DNA of 64,000 nucleotides, taken from assembly GCA_035940575.1 (NCBI GenBank), contig DASZER010000043.1:1-64000 (forward strand). Direction: 5' to 3'. Of this stretch, positions 17,728 through 25,464 are shown piece after piece (the stretch's first letter is position 1; each line of letters begins with the position of its first letter). Under the pieces are notes generated by a model. It did not search any database. It was not told where the DNA came from and saw only the letters and a program-made list of their open reading frames with translations. Source of the stretch: BP-191 sp035940575. Lineage in GTDB: Bacteria; Actinomycetota; Actinomycetes; BP-191. The translations under genes were made by a program, and so were the position numbers.

Positions 17728-18795
17728 GTGAGCGCCGAACCGCTTCACCTCGTCCCCGCGTCGGACGACTCCGACGAACGGTTCCAGGTGCTGTACCGGC
17801 GCTACTACGGGCGCGTGAAGGGCCTCGCGGCCCGCCGCTTCCCCACGTTCGACGCCGAGGACGTGGCCCAGGAGACCATGGTCAGGGTCCTCCTCCACGC
17901 CCACAGGATCGACCCCGCGCGCGACCCGTGGCCGTACATCGCCGCCATCGCCGTCAACGTCGCCCGCGACTTCGGGCGCGCCCGCGTCCCCGAGGCGCCG
18001 CTGACCGAGGAGTCGTACGAGCGCGAGCTCGCGCCGCCCGCGGACGAGCCGGTGCTCGCCGCCGACCGCAGCCGCGCCGTCCAGGACGTCCTCGCCGGCC
18101 TCGCGCCCGGCTCCCGCCAGGTGCTCGCGCTCCAGGCGTTCGACGAGATGACCGTCGGCGAGATCGCGGCGTTCCTCGGGACCAACGACAACGCCGTCAG
18201 GCAGAAGCTGTTCCGGGCCCGCAACCAGTTCCGCCGCGCGCTCGCGAGCGTGCCCAGCGGCGCGTTCGGGATTGCGGCGCTCGTCCGGCTGCGCCGGCGC
18301 CTCTCCGCGGCGAACGTCGCGCAGGGCGGCGGGCTCTCGTTCAGCAGCGCGGCCGCGCTGGCCGTCGCCGTCGCGGGTGCCGTGACGTTCTCGGTGGCCC
18401 CGCACGGCGGCGCCGACCGCGCCCTGGCCACGCCCAGCGGCACCGTGCTCGTCGAGGGCCTCGGCGCCTCCGGCGGCGCGCTGCCCGAGGCCGCGTCGAA
18501 GGCGCGCCTCGCCACGGCAGGCACCGCCGCCGCCGCCGCGGCCCCGCGCGCGGCCGCGGGCGTCCCGCGCCCGGCGGCCCCGGCGCCCGCCCCGCTGGTG
18601 CACGTCGCGCCGAAGGAGGCGCCGGTGCTCGCGCACGTGGACACGCCGGGCAACCTGTTCAACGACGGCCGGACCAACCACGAGCGGGTCGGCGTCGACA
18701 CGCCGTACGGCTTCGTGGGCGTCGACAACACCGGCACCAACAGCGGCGGCCCCGGCACGCCGTGCTCGGTCCAGCGGCGCATCCCCGGCTGCTAG
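17728..18795 (+). CDS. ECF-like sigma factor with C-terminal membrane and extracellular tail
   Basis: A 355-residue protein. Residues 15-75 match sigma-70 region 2 (YYGRVKGLAARRF and FDAEDVAQETMVRVL). Residues 110-175 match region 4 (LAPGSRQVLALQAFDEMTVGEIAAFLG). About 205-222 form one membrane helix. The last 130 residues are an Ala/Pro-rich stalk and a short Asn/Gly/Asp tail ending in two cysteines, presumably outside the cell. Ordinary ECF sigma factors lack such a tail and are held by a separate anti-sigma protein; none is encoded next door. It may be regulated by membrane tethering or proteolysis (inference). GTG start. Confidence 0.85.
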   Translation: MSAEPLHLVPASDDSDERFQVLYRRYYGRVKGLAARRFPTFDAEDVAQETMVRVLLHAHRIDPARDPWPYIAAIAVNVARDFGRARVPEAPLTEESYERELAPPADEPVLAADRSRAVQDVLAGLAPGSRQVLALQAFDEMTVGEIAAFLGTNDNAVRQKLFRARNQFRRALASVPSGAFGIAALVRLRRRLSAANVAQGGGLSFSSAAALAVAVAGAVTFSVAPHGGADRALATPSGTVLVEGLGASGGALPEAASKARLATAGTAAAAAAPRAAAGVPRPAAPAPAPLVHVAPKEAPVLAHVDTPGNLFNDGRTNHERVGVDTPYGFVGVDNTGTNSGGPGTPCSVQRRIPGC

Positions 18796-18804
18796 CCGCG
18801 GGAA

Positions 18805-18853
18805 TGGCCACCTGGCCATACCGGAAGTAGCCACCCGGCCGTACCGGCCACCG
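18805..18853 (+). promoter_or_regulatory. GGCCACCTGGCC-type element array upstream of the Ig-like exported protein
   Basis: TGGCCACCTGGCCA at 18,805-18,818, TAGCCACCCGGCCG at 18,828-18,841 (23 bases on) and a half element CGGCCACCG at 18,845. The distal perfect palindrome, then the 23-base step, then a roughly 18-base step copy the arrangement at 14,776-14,850 read from that gene's side. A possible -10-like TACGTT lies about 15 bases downstream. Confidence 0.65.
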
Positions 18854-18927
18854 CTCGCCCTCCCTACGTTGTGGGCGTCGTTGCCGCGCGATCCCAGCCG
18901 CGCGGCCGAGGAGAGAACGGAACCCCC

Positions 18928-20130
18928 ATGCGCCTGCCCACGCCCCGCATCGGCCTGCTCGTCGTGGCCGCCGTCGCCGCCACCGTGGCGCCCGCCGCCG
19001 GCCGCGCCGCCGACGAGCCCGCCGCCCCGCCCGCCCCGCGCGAGGGCTGCACGACGATCGCGGACGACAAGGACGACGCGGGCTACCTCGGGACGCCGAG
19101 CGACCCCGACCTCGACATCCTCCGCGTCGTGCTCTCCTCGCCTCCCGGCAAGCTGCGCGCGTACATCACCGTGGCAGAGCTCGACTACCCGCTGCTCGGC
19201 GCGGGCCACCAGTTCCAGGTGCAGTTCAAGATCGGCAGCAAGGACGTGGAGTTCTACGCGGGCGAGTCCGACGCGGAGCCGGTGCACGACGCCGCGTCGG
19301 TCCTGCTGCCGGGGCTCACCGGCGTCCGCTACGACGGCGTCGTCATCGCCGACGCCAAGGTCGAGGCGATCTTCGACACCAAGACGAGCACGGTGATCCT
19401 CACCACCGACAGGGCGCCGATCGAGGCCGCGGCCAAGGCGTCGCTCGCCGACGGGACGGTGCTGCAGAACGCCAACGTGAAGACGCTCGCCAACTACGTC
19501 TACACGATGATGGCCGCCGACACGGCCACCGCGAAGGAGCCCGACGCGCGGACCTACACCGTCGGCGACAACACCTGCTTCGCGCCGCCGGAGGGCAGGC
19601 TCGCCCTCACCGTCCCCACGTCGGTCGTCTCGGGCCACACGGCCGTCGTCGGCGGCACGCTGACCAACGCCGGCGGCACCGCCGTCGCGGGCAAGAACGT
19701 CACGGTCTCGGTCGCCGGCAAGACCGCGCAGGTGACGTCGGGCGAGGACGGCAAGTTCTCGGCGTCGTTCGCGATCGCGAGCAACGCGGGGTCGTACCCC
19801 GTCACGGCGACCTGGGCGGGCGACGACTCGCTGTCCACGGCCACCGCCACGGGCACGCTCGTCGTGAAGGTCCAGCCGACGACGACGACGCTCGCGCAGA
19901 CCGTGTCCGGCACGACCGTCACCGTCCGCTCGACCCTGCTGGACGACCTGCGCAGGCCCGTCGCCGGGCAGAGCGTGACCTGGTACGTCGACGGCAAGGC
20001 CGTGGGCACCTACCGCACCGACTCCGGCGGGCGCACGTCGCTGCGGACGGCCAAGGGCAAGACCGTCAAGGCCGTGTTCAACGGCGTCCGCAACCGCTAC
20101 GGCGCGAGCAGCGCGTCCCGCCGGACGTAG
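18928..20130 (+). CDS. Exported protein with bacterial Ig-like repeats
   Basis: A 400-residue protein: a signal peptide (1-27), an N-terminal globular domain (about 30-200) with a Cys pair, and two Ig-like/BIG domains (about 210-305 and 310-400) with the SGxTAxVGGTLTNAGG and VTxxTxxLxDxxRRPVAGQSV patterns of exported surface repeats. The ATG at 18,928 follows GAGGAGAGAACGG. It ends in RRT with no sorting signal or anchor, so it is probably secreted. Its promoter shares the repeated elements of the two exported paralogues, which suggests common control. Function unknown, perhaps matrix or adhesion. Confidence 0.75.
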   Translation: MRLPTPRIGLLVVAAVAATVAPAAGRAADEPAAPPAPREGCTTIADDKDDAGYLGTPSDPDLDILRVVLSSPPGKLRAYITVAELDYPLLGAGHQFQVQFKIGSKDVEFYAGESDAEPVHDAASVLLPGLTGVRYDGVVIADAKVEAIFDTKTSTVILTTDRAPIEAAAKASLADGTVLQNANVKTLANYVYTMMAADTATAKEPDARTYTVGDNTCFAPPEGRLALTVPTSVVSGHTAVVGGTLTNAGGTAVAGKNVTVSVAGKTAQVTSGEDGKFSASFAIASNAGSYPVTATWAGDDSLSTATATGTLVVKVQPTTTTLAQTVSGTTVTVRSTLLDDLRRPVAGQSVTWYVDGKAVGTYRTDSGGRTSLRTAKGKTVKAVFNGVRNRYGASSASRRT

Positions 20131-20186
20131 CCACCTGGGCAACCGGCCGCCTGGCCGGGTGGCCAGCGGAAGTGGCCGGGTGGCGG
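20128..20186 (+). promoter_or_regulatory. GGCCACCTGGCC-type element array upstream of exported paralogue 2
   Basis: Elements TAGCCACCTGGGCA (20,128, overlapping the stop of the upstream gene), CGGCCGCCTGGCCG (20,144), TGGCCGGGTGGCCA (20,152) and TGGCCGGGTGGCGG (20,173). The dense cluster starts at the stop codon and ends about 70 bases before the ATG at 20,257. It is the third instance of the array in this region. Confidence 0.65.
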
Positions 20187-20256
20187 TGCAGCGCCGCCCG
20201 CGCCGCCGCCTAGCGTCGCCGTCGTCGGTACCACCCCTCGACGAAAGGCGACACGC

Positions 20257-20715
20257 ATGAAGCTCGGCCGTTCCCTGTTCCTGGGCGCCGCCCTCACGTT
20301 GCCCGTCTACTCCGCGATGGTCGCGCCCGCGGGTGCCGCGAACGTGGACATCGCCGCGATCGTCGGCAGCGGCACCATCTCGCCCGGCCTGACCGAGGTC
20401 GTCCAGAGCCAGTCCATCTCGTTCACCGGCACCGCGACCGCGATCGGCACGGACGGCCTCCCCGGCACGTACTCGTGCTCGTTCGCCGGCACCGGCTTCG
20501 GCAACGCGGCCGGCGGCACCGGCACGGTCTCCGGCGTCTGCGGCCCGCTGTCGTTCCCGGCGTGCACGTTCGTGTTCACCGGCGGCCACGTCACGGTCGC
20601 GTGCCCGCTGCCGGTCGGCGTCGGCGCGGCGGACTGCGTCTTCCAGCCGACCGACATCCGCCCGACCACCCGCTACAACCTCGTCTGCGGCGCGCTGCTC
20701 GCCAACGGCGGCTGA
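20257..20715 (+). CDS. Exported beta-rich protein, paralogue 2 of 3 (GSGTI/SISFTGTA family)
   Basis: A 152-residue protein with a signal peptide (1-27). Its mature part has the same motif order as the proteins at 14,216 and 22,135: IVGSGTISPGL, SISFTGTAT, GTDGLPGTYSCSF, GTVSGVCGPL, CTF, PTDIRPTTRYNLVCGA. Six cysteines are at conserved places. ACGAAAGGCG precedes the ATG. The upstream element array links its control to paralogue 1 and the Ig-like protein. Function unknown; the duplication and strict Cys pattern suggest a structural or binding role outside the cell. Confidence 0.78.
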   Translation: MKLGRSLFLGAALTLPVYSAMVAPAGAANVDIAAIVGSGTISPGLTEVVQSQSISFTGTATAIGTDGLPGTYSCSFAGTGFGNAAGGTGTVSGVCGPLSFPACTFVFTGGHVTVACPLPVGVGAADCVFQPTDIRPTTRYNLVCGALLANGG

Positions 20716-20724
20716 CATGCACCT

Positions 20725-20756
20725 CGGAGGGGCGGGCGTCGCGGCCCGCCCCTCCG
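20725..20756. terminator. Bidirectional terminator hairpin
   Basis: A perfect 13-bp GC stem (20,725-20,737 with 20,744-20,756) and a six-base loop between two convergent genes (stops at 20,715 and 20,762). It probably serves both strands. Confidence 0.8.
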
Positions 20757-20761
20757 GCACG

Positions 20762-22063
20762 TCAGGCGACGGGGAGCGGGCAGAGCAGCGACGGCGCGGG
20801 GCGCGTTGCGGGGCGCGGGGCCGGCGGCCGGGCGAGGACGAGCGGCGCCGGGGTGAACGCCGGCGACACCGGCAGCGGCAGCGCGGGCACCGGCGAGAGC
20901 TCGAGCACCTCGACGCCGCGCGCCATGTCGTTGACCCAGATCCGGTCGCCGATCCAGTGCGCCGTCCACGCCACCGCGCCCTGCCCGACGTAGTGCGCCT
21001 CCTCGCGCGGCAGGAGCGGCACCGTCAGGTCCCACACGCTGACGCCGCCGGAGAACCACGCGTTGACGAGGCGGCGGCCGGTCGGCGCGAAGTTGAGCTG
21101 GTGCGACGTGCACCACGTCTCGACGCGGCGCGGGGCCGCCGCGGGCACCGCGCCGCGCGGCGGGTGGATCGCGCCGAGGTAGACCGGCGTCTCCGGCCGC
21201 GTGACGTCGTAGAGGTGCAGCGACCCGTAGCCGCCGTAGGAGGCGGTGCCGTCGCAGGAGTGGCCGCCGTACGCCTCGTCGTTGACGACGAGCAGCGCGC
21301 CGTCCGGGCTGATCGCGGCGCCGTGCGCGAAGTAGAGCCGAGGGTTGTCGTCGCGCGAGACGTACGACAGCTCCCTCGGCGACAGCGGGTCGGTCATGTC
21401 CCAGATCCGCACGCCGTCGCCGCCGGTGCAGACCCCGAGCAGCGTGCCCGCGGCGTTGCGGGCGAACGTCGTGTCGTGGCAGCCCATCACGTCGAAGCGC
21501 AGGTACTTCGCGACGCGCGGGTGCCGCGCGTCCTTGACGTCGACGACGCTCGTGAAGCCGTAGCCGTTGCCCAGGCCGCCGGGCGAGACGTAGACGTAGC
21601 TCGTGCCCGGCAGCGCCGTCAGCGTGTGCGCGCTCGGCACCTTCACCGTGCCGAGCCGCCTCGGCCTGCGCGGGTCGGAGACGTCGAACGTCGTGACGCC
21701 GTTGCCCGCCACGCCGCACGACGAGCGGTGGTGCGCCACGACGAGCAGCCCTGGCCGCGCGATCGCGACGTCCATGTCCGTGCCGGCGCAGGCGATCGTC
21801 CCGACGAGGCGCGGCGGGCTCGCCTGCGTGTCGAAGATGCGTACGCCGCCCTGGCGCGGCAGCTCGTCGCGCTCGAAGCGGCCGTTGAACTGGCCGGCGT
21901 AGACGTACCGGCCGTCCGTCGCGAGCTCGGTGCCGCCCGCGTACGGCAGCCGCATCGTGACCGTGAGGCTCGACGTGCGGTCCTCGGCGGCGCGCGCGGG
22001 GCTGCCGGGCAGCAGCGACGCGAGCATCGCGAGCACGACGAGCCTGCGCGGGAGACCCCCCAT
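20762..22063 (-). CDS. Exported LVIVD-type beta-propeller protein
   Basis: A 433-residue protein with a signal peptide (1-25) and repeated strands of the LVIVD/WD type (VTTFDVSDPRRPRRLGTV, VVDVKDARHPRVAKYL, VRIWDMTDPLSPRELSYV, LHLYDVTRPETPVYLG, VSVWDLTVPLLP, VEVLEL), about six to seven blades. The ATG at 22,063 has GGAGCGGGC upstream; a longer in-frame start at 22,120 would add a Gly/Pro-rich stretch before the signal. Such propellers are choice-of-anchor-type exported proteins of unclear function. It is divergent from exported paralogue 3. Confidence 0.8.
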   Translation of the reverse strand: MGGLPRRLVVLAMLASLLPGSPARAAEDRTSSLTVTMRLPYAGGTELATDGRYVYAGQFNGRFERDELPRQGGVRIFDTQASPPRLVGTIACAGTDMDVAIARPGLLVVAHHRSSCGVAGNGVTTFDVSDPRRPRRLGTVKVPSAHTLTALPGTSYVYVSPGGLGNGYGFTSVVDVKDARHPRVAKYLRFDVMGCHDTTFARNAAGTLLGVCTGGDGVRIWDMTDPLSPRELSYVSRDDNPRLYFAHGAAISPDGALLVVNDEAYGGHSCDGTASYGGYGSLHLYDVTRPETPVYLGAIHPPRGAVPAAAPRRVETWCTSHQLNFAPTGRRLVNAWFSGGVSVWDLTVPLLPREEAHYVGQGAVAWTAHWIGDRIWVNDMARGVEVLELSPVPALPLPVSPAFTPAPLVLARPPAPRPATRPAPSLLCPLPVA

Positions 22064-22134
22064 GCCCGCTCCGTTCGACGCGGGGGGCGGACGTCCTGCG
22101 GGGCGGCGCCCTCCCCTCACCCCAAGGAGGGCCC

Positions 22135-22578
22135 ATGAGGCTCCGCACGTTCCTCGCCGCGTTCGCGCTCCCCCTCGCGACGACGACCCCGGCCACCGCC
22201 GCCTCGGCCGACGCCGTCACGATCCAGGGCAGCGGCGCCATCAGCCCCGGCCGCACGCTCGTCGCGGCTCCCCAGTGGGTGGGCTTCACCGGCACCGCCT
22301 TCGCGGTCGGCACGGACGGGCTGCCGGGGACGTACGCGTGCTCGTTCACCGGCGTCATCACCGAGAGCGTGCTCGGCGGCACCGGCTCGATGTCGGGCTT
22401 CTGCGGGCCGCTCCCGTTCTGGTCCTGCGCCGTCGTCGCCACGACAGTGACGTGGACCGTGGCCTGTACGGACCCGTCCCGGAACCTCGGCGCGCTGGAA
22501 TGCCTCCTGACCCCGACCAACGTCAACCCGAACACGCAGTACACCGTCCTGTGCGCCGGCGCCGCGGCACGGGCGTAG
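22135..22578 (+). CDS. Exported beta-rich protein, paralogue 3 of 3 (GSGTI/SISFTGTA family)
   Basis: A 147-residue protein with a signal peptide (1-23) and the family pattern: IQGSGAISPGR, WVGFTGTAF, GTDGLPGTYACSF, GTGSMSGFCGPL, a C-terminal PTNVNPNTQYTVLCAGA. It is the most divergent of the three: SISF has become WVGF. The ATG follows AAGGAGGG. Its upstream region lacks the GGCCACCTGGCC elements found at the other two, so its control may differ. Confidence 0.75.
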   Translation: MRLRTFLAAFALPLATTTPATAASADAVTIQGSGAISPGRTLVAAPQWVGFTGTAFAVGTDGLPGTYACSFTGVITESVLGGTGSMSGFCGPLPFWSCAVVATTVTWTVACTDPSRNLGALECLLTPTNVNPNTQYTVLCAGAAARA

Positions 22579-22583
22579 GCACG

Positions 22584-22625
22584 ACGACGCCGGCCGCGCC
22601 CTGGGTGGGGCACGGCCGGCGTCGT
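22584..22625. terminator. Hairpin terminator between convergent genes
   Basis: A perfect 13-bp stem (22,584-22,596 with 22,613-22,625) and a 16-base loop, between the stop of paralogue 3 and the stop of the small Cys-rich gene on the other strand. Confidence 0.75.
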
Positions 22626-22633
22626 TCGTCCGA

Positions 22634-22876
22634 TCAGCGTCCTGGCGGGAAGCCCTCGCCGTCGAAGCGGACGCAGATGCTGTGCTGGACGTTCTCCGCG
22701 TTGCAGTACGTCCACGCCACGACGAAGCACTCGTCGGGGCACCAGGACCCGGCGCAGACGCCGAGGTCGTAGCCGGCCCGCTCGCCGCCCACGCACCGCC
22801 ACGCGGCCGAGGCCGGGGCGGCGACACCGAACGCCGCGCCCGCGATCGCGGCGGCGGCGACCAGACGGCGCGTCAC
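22634..22876 (-). CDS. Cys-rich exported mini-protein, copy B of 3
   Basis: An 80-residue protein: a signal peptide (1-24, cut after ASA) and a mature part with the pattern C-V-G-G-(x8)-GVCAGSWCPDECFVVAWTYC. It aligns with the product of the overlapping upstream gene (GVCSGSWCMDECFVVAYTYC). The GTG start overlaps that gene's stop as GTGA, so they form a two-gene unit. Compact disulfide-rich exported peptides of this sort are often toxins, inhibitors or surface factors, but no family is recognised. Confidence 0.72.
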   Translation of the reverse strand: MTRRLVAAAAIAGAAFGVAAPASAAWRCVGGERAGYDLGVCAGSWCPDECFVVAWTYCNAENVQHSICVRFDGEGFPPGR

Positions 22877-23118
22877 GGCTTGTCGCAGCCGGTCGGCGGC
22901 GTCGAGCCGAAGCAGTCGATCGCGCCGCAGTACTTCGCGTTGAGGTCGCAGTACGTGTACGCGACGACGAAGCACTCGTCCATGCACCACGAGCCCGAGC
23001 AGACGCCGGCCTCGCGGTCGGCGGCGCGGACGCCGTAGCAGTCGTACTGCGCCTGGGCGGGCGCGGTGTAGGCGAACGCCGCCGCCGCGATGGCGGCGGC
23101 GCCGATGAGACGTCGCAT
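22873..23118 (-). CDS. Cys-rich exported mini-protein, copy A of 3
   Basis: An 81-residue protein with a signal peptide (1-23, cut after AQA). The mature part begins with CYGV and carries GVCSGSWCMDECFVVAYTYC, then two more Cys. AAGGAG lies upstream of the ATG at 23,118; a longer in-frame ATG at 23,151 has no ribosome site. It is the upstream member of a coupled pair and a likely tandem duplicate of copy B. Function unknown. Confidence 0.75.
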   Translation of the reverse strand: MRRLIGAAAIAAAAFAYTAPAQAQYDCYGVRAADREAGVCSGSWCMDECFVVAYTYCDLNAKYCGAIDCFGSTPPTGCDKP

Positions 23119-23244
23119 GAGGAGCTCCTTCTTCCTGACGGAGGGGGTCACCGAGCGCGCGCGGGTATCGGTCGCGCGTCGATCGAGGGCAGCGCGAACG
23201 GACGGCGCGTGCCGTTGTTCCTTCTTGTTGCGGGGTGGTGCCGC

Positions 23245-23490
23245 TTAGCCGAGCGGCTCCCAGTGGTCGACGGCCGCGCAGAGGGCGGCGGCGACGGACG
23301 GGGCGCCGGAGCAGGTCGTGTACAGGACGAGGCGGGGACCGCACAGGTCCACGCAGACGATGCCCGCGCAGACGCCGGCGTCGAACGAGCCGGAGTAGAC
23401 GCCGTGACACGAGACGTCGGCGGAGGCGGGGGCGGCCGGGGCCGCGAACGCGGCGGCGGCGAGCAGGGGCAGGACGAGCAGACGGCGCAC
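23245..23490 (-). CDS. Cys-rich exported mini-protein, copy C of 3
   Basis: An 81-residue protein starting at GTG with AGGAG upstream (preferred to the ATG at 23,514, which has no site). A signal peptide (1-25) is followed by CHGVYSGSFDAGVCAGIVCVDLCGP, which keeps the C-(x)-GVC-x-G-xx-C-xxx-C spacing of copies A and B. The C-terminal half has diverged. A 126-bp gap separates it from copy A, so it may have its own transcript. Confidence 0.68.
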   Translation of the reverse strand: MRRLLVLPLLAAAAFAAPAAPASADVSCHGVYSGSFDAGVCAGIVCVDLCGPRLVLYTTCSGAPSVAAALCAAVDHWEPLG

Positions 23491-23604
23491 GGGGGACTCC
23501 TGAGGGGTGGGCATCTCGGGCAGGGTGGAGCAAACCGGCGTAGCGGGCTCCGGGTCAAGCCGTTCGGCGCGCGAGCCGCGCGACCCTGCGTAGCCTGCGG
23601 GGCG

Positions 23605-24636
23605 ATGCGTACGGACCTGCTGGTCGTCGGCGGCGGCGCGATGGGCTCCGCCACCGCGTGGTGGGCGGCGCGCGCCGGCCGCGACGTGACGCTGCTCGAA
23701 CGCCACCAGGGCCACCACGTCCACGGCTCGTCGCACGGGCGTGCGCGGATCTTCCGGCTCGCGTACGCCGACGGTTCCTACGTCGCCATGGCCCGCGAGG
23801 CGTACGGCCTCTGGCGCCTGCTCGAACGCGAGAGCGGCGCGTCGCTGCTGCACGTCACCGGCGGCCTCGACCACGGCAGCGCCGTCGACGACGTCGAGGC
23901 GAACCTGCGGGCGCACGGGCTCCCGTACGCGCGGCTGCGCGCCGGCGAGGCGGCGGAGCGGTGGCCGGCGCTGCGGTTCGAGACCGACGTCGTGCACCAG
24001 CCCGACGCGGGACGGCTCGACGCCGACGCGGCCGTGGAGACGTTGCACGCGGAGGCGGCGCGGCACGGCGCGGAGGTGCGGTTCGGCGTGACGGTCCTCG
24101 GGGCGAGGGAGACGGCGTACGGCGTCGCCGTCGCGACCACCGCCGGCGAGTGGGAGGCGCGGGTCGCCGTCGTCGCGGCGGGCGCGTGGCTGCCCGGCCT
24201 GCTCGGGTCGCTGCCCCTGCCCGACGACCTGCCGCCGTTCCGCGTCACGCAGGAGCAACCGGTGTACCTGCCGAGCGACGCGCAGTGGCCGTCGTTCATC
24301 CACCACAGGGGCGACGACGTCGCGTACTACGGCCTCGGCACGCCCGGCGAGGGCGTCAAGCTCGGCGAGCACGGCAGCGGCCGCGCCGTCGACCCCGACG
24401 CGCGGCTCGGCGTCGACGCCGACGCGGTGCGGCGGGTGGAGGCGTACGCCGCCGAATGGCTCCCCGGCGCTACGCCGTCCGCCACGCGCGCCGACTCGTG
24501 CCTGTACACGACGACGCCCGACGAGTCGTTCGTGCTGCGCCGCCGCGGGGCGCTGGTCGTCTGCTCGCCGTGCTCGGGGCACGGCTTCAAGTTCGTGCCC
24601 GAGATCGGGCGGCGCACGGCCGCGCTCTCAGGCTGA
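23605..24636 (+). CDS. FAD-dependent oxidoreductase, monomeric sarcosine oxidase-like
   Basis: A 343-residue flavoprotein. The Rossmann motif VVGGGAMGSATAWW is at residues 6-20, followed by the SSHGRARIFR flavin-site stretch of the MSOX/solA family. Near the C-terminus CSGHGFKFVPEIGR places a cysteine at the position of covalent FAD attachment in MSOX. It would oxidise an N-methyl or secondary amino acid to aldehyde or imine, with O2 giving H2O2. The ATG at 23,605 is the start of the Rossmann fold; upstream in-frame codons are not protein-like. Exact substrate unknown. Confidence 0.87.
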   Translation: MRTDLLVVGGGAMGSATAWWAARAGRDVTLLERHQGHHVHGSSHGRARIFRLAYADGSYVAMAREAYGLWRLLERESGASLLHVTGGLDHGSAVDDVEANLRAHGLPYARLRAGEAAERWPALRFETDVVHQPDAGRLDADAAVETLHAEAARHGAEVRFGVTVLGARETAYGVAVATTAGEWEARVAVVAAGAWLPGLLGSLPLPDDLPPFRVTQEQPVYLPSDAQWPSFIHHRGDDVAYYGLGTPGEGVKLGEHGSGRAVDPDARLGVDADAVRRVEAYAAEWLPGATPSATRADSCLYTTTPDESFVLRRRGALVVCSPCSGHGFKFVPEIGRRTAALSG

Positions 24637-24662
24637 CCGGCGTTCGTGCCGAGACCACCTTC

Positions 24663-25400
24663 ATGTCCCTGCTGAACAGCGTCGAGAAGCTCCGCAACGA
24701 CCGCTCCCTCATCGAGCGGCTCATCGAGCGGCCCGAGCAGCTCGGGCCCGACTTCCAGCCCGTGCGCCGCCTCGACGACGACACGCTCGTCGGCTACAAG
24801 GCCACCGGCCGCGGCCAGGCGGGCACCGAGCTGAACAGCACGCTCGCGCTGCTCGAGTCCGCGCAGGGCCTCGGGCTCGTCGAACGGCTCGACTGGGCGT
24901 TCCGCTGCCTCGCGTTCGACCAGTGGCTCGAGCGCGGCGTCGAGGCCGAGATGTGGATCACGCCGGAGCCCGAGACGTACGGCAGCGCCTGCCCGCCGCG
25001 CCTCGCGACCTCGTGGGGTCGCGGGCGGCGCTCGGTGCGGGTCGCCGCCGAGGTGCCCGCGCACGCGTTCGCCGACGCGGCGGCGCTGCGGTCGGGGATC
25101 GACGAGTTCCGCGGGTGGGGGTGGCGCATCGTCGCCGACGACGTGGCCGACGTTCCCGGTGCGGTCGGCCTGCTCGACCAGGTGCGGCCCGACGTCGTGA
25201 AGCTCGACCTCGACAGGCCGGGTCGTTCCGGCGTCGTGTCGGAGGGCGTGCGCGCCATGCTCGACCTCGCCGCGCGGCGCGGCATCGAGGTCGTCGCGCT
25301 CGGCGTCGACACCGAGCAGCGGCGTTCGGCGGCGCGGTCCGTGGGCGCCACGCTCGGCCGCGGCCGCCTCCTCGGGATGCCGGGGCCGCTCCCCCGCTAG
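24663..25400 (+). CDS. Degenerate EAL-domain protein
   Basis: A 245-residue EAL-fold protein. The opening FQPVRRLDDDTLVGYKATGRG aligns with FQPIVxLxTGxVxGxEALxR, so the catalytic EAL triplet is KAT. The later VVKLDLD strand is kept but the DDFG acid cluster is not seen. It probably lacks c-di-GMP phosphodiesterase activity and may bind nucleotide or a protein partner. It follows the flavoprotein by 26 bases and is followed by a STAS protein. Confidence 0.7.
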   Translation: MSLLNSVEKLRNDRSLIERLIERPEQLGPDFQPVRRLDDDTLVGYKATGRGQAGTELNSTLALLESAQGLGLVERLDWAFRCLAFDQWLERGVEAEMWITPEPETYGSACPPRLATSWGRGRRSVRVAAEVPAHAFADAAALRSGIDEFRGWGWRIVADDVADVPGAVGLLDQVRPDVVKLDLDRPGRSGVVSEGVRAMLDLAARRGIEVVALGVDTEQRRSAARSVGATLGRGRLLGMPGPLPR

Positions 25401-25464
25401 TCCGCTCGGGTGATTCGCGGCTGATCCGTTCAGGCCATGTCGGCTGGTGCCGATCGTTAGAGGC

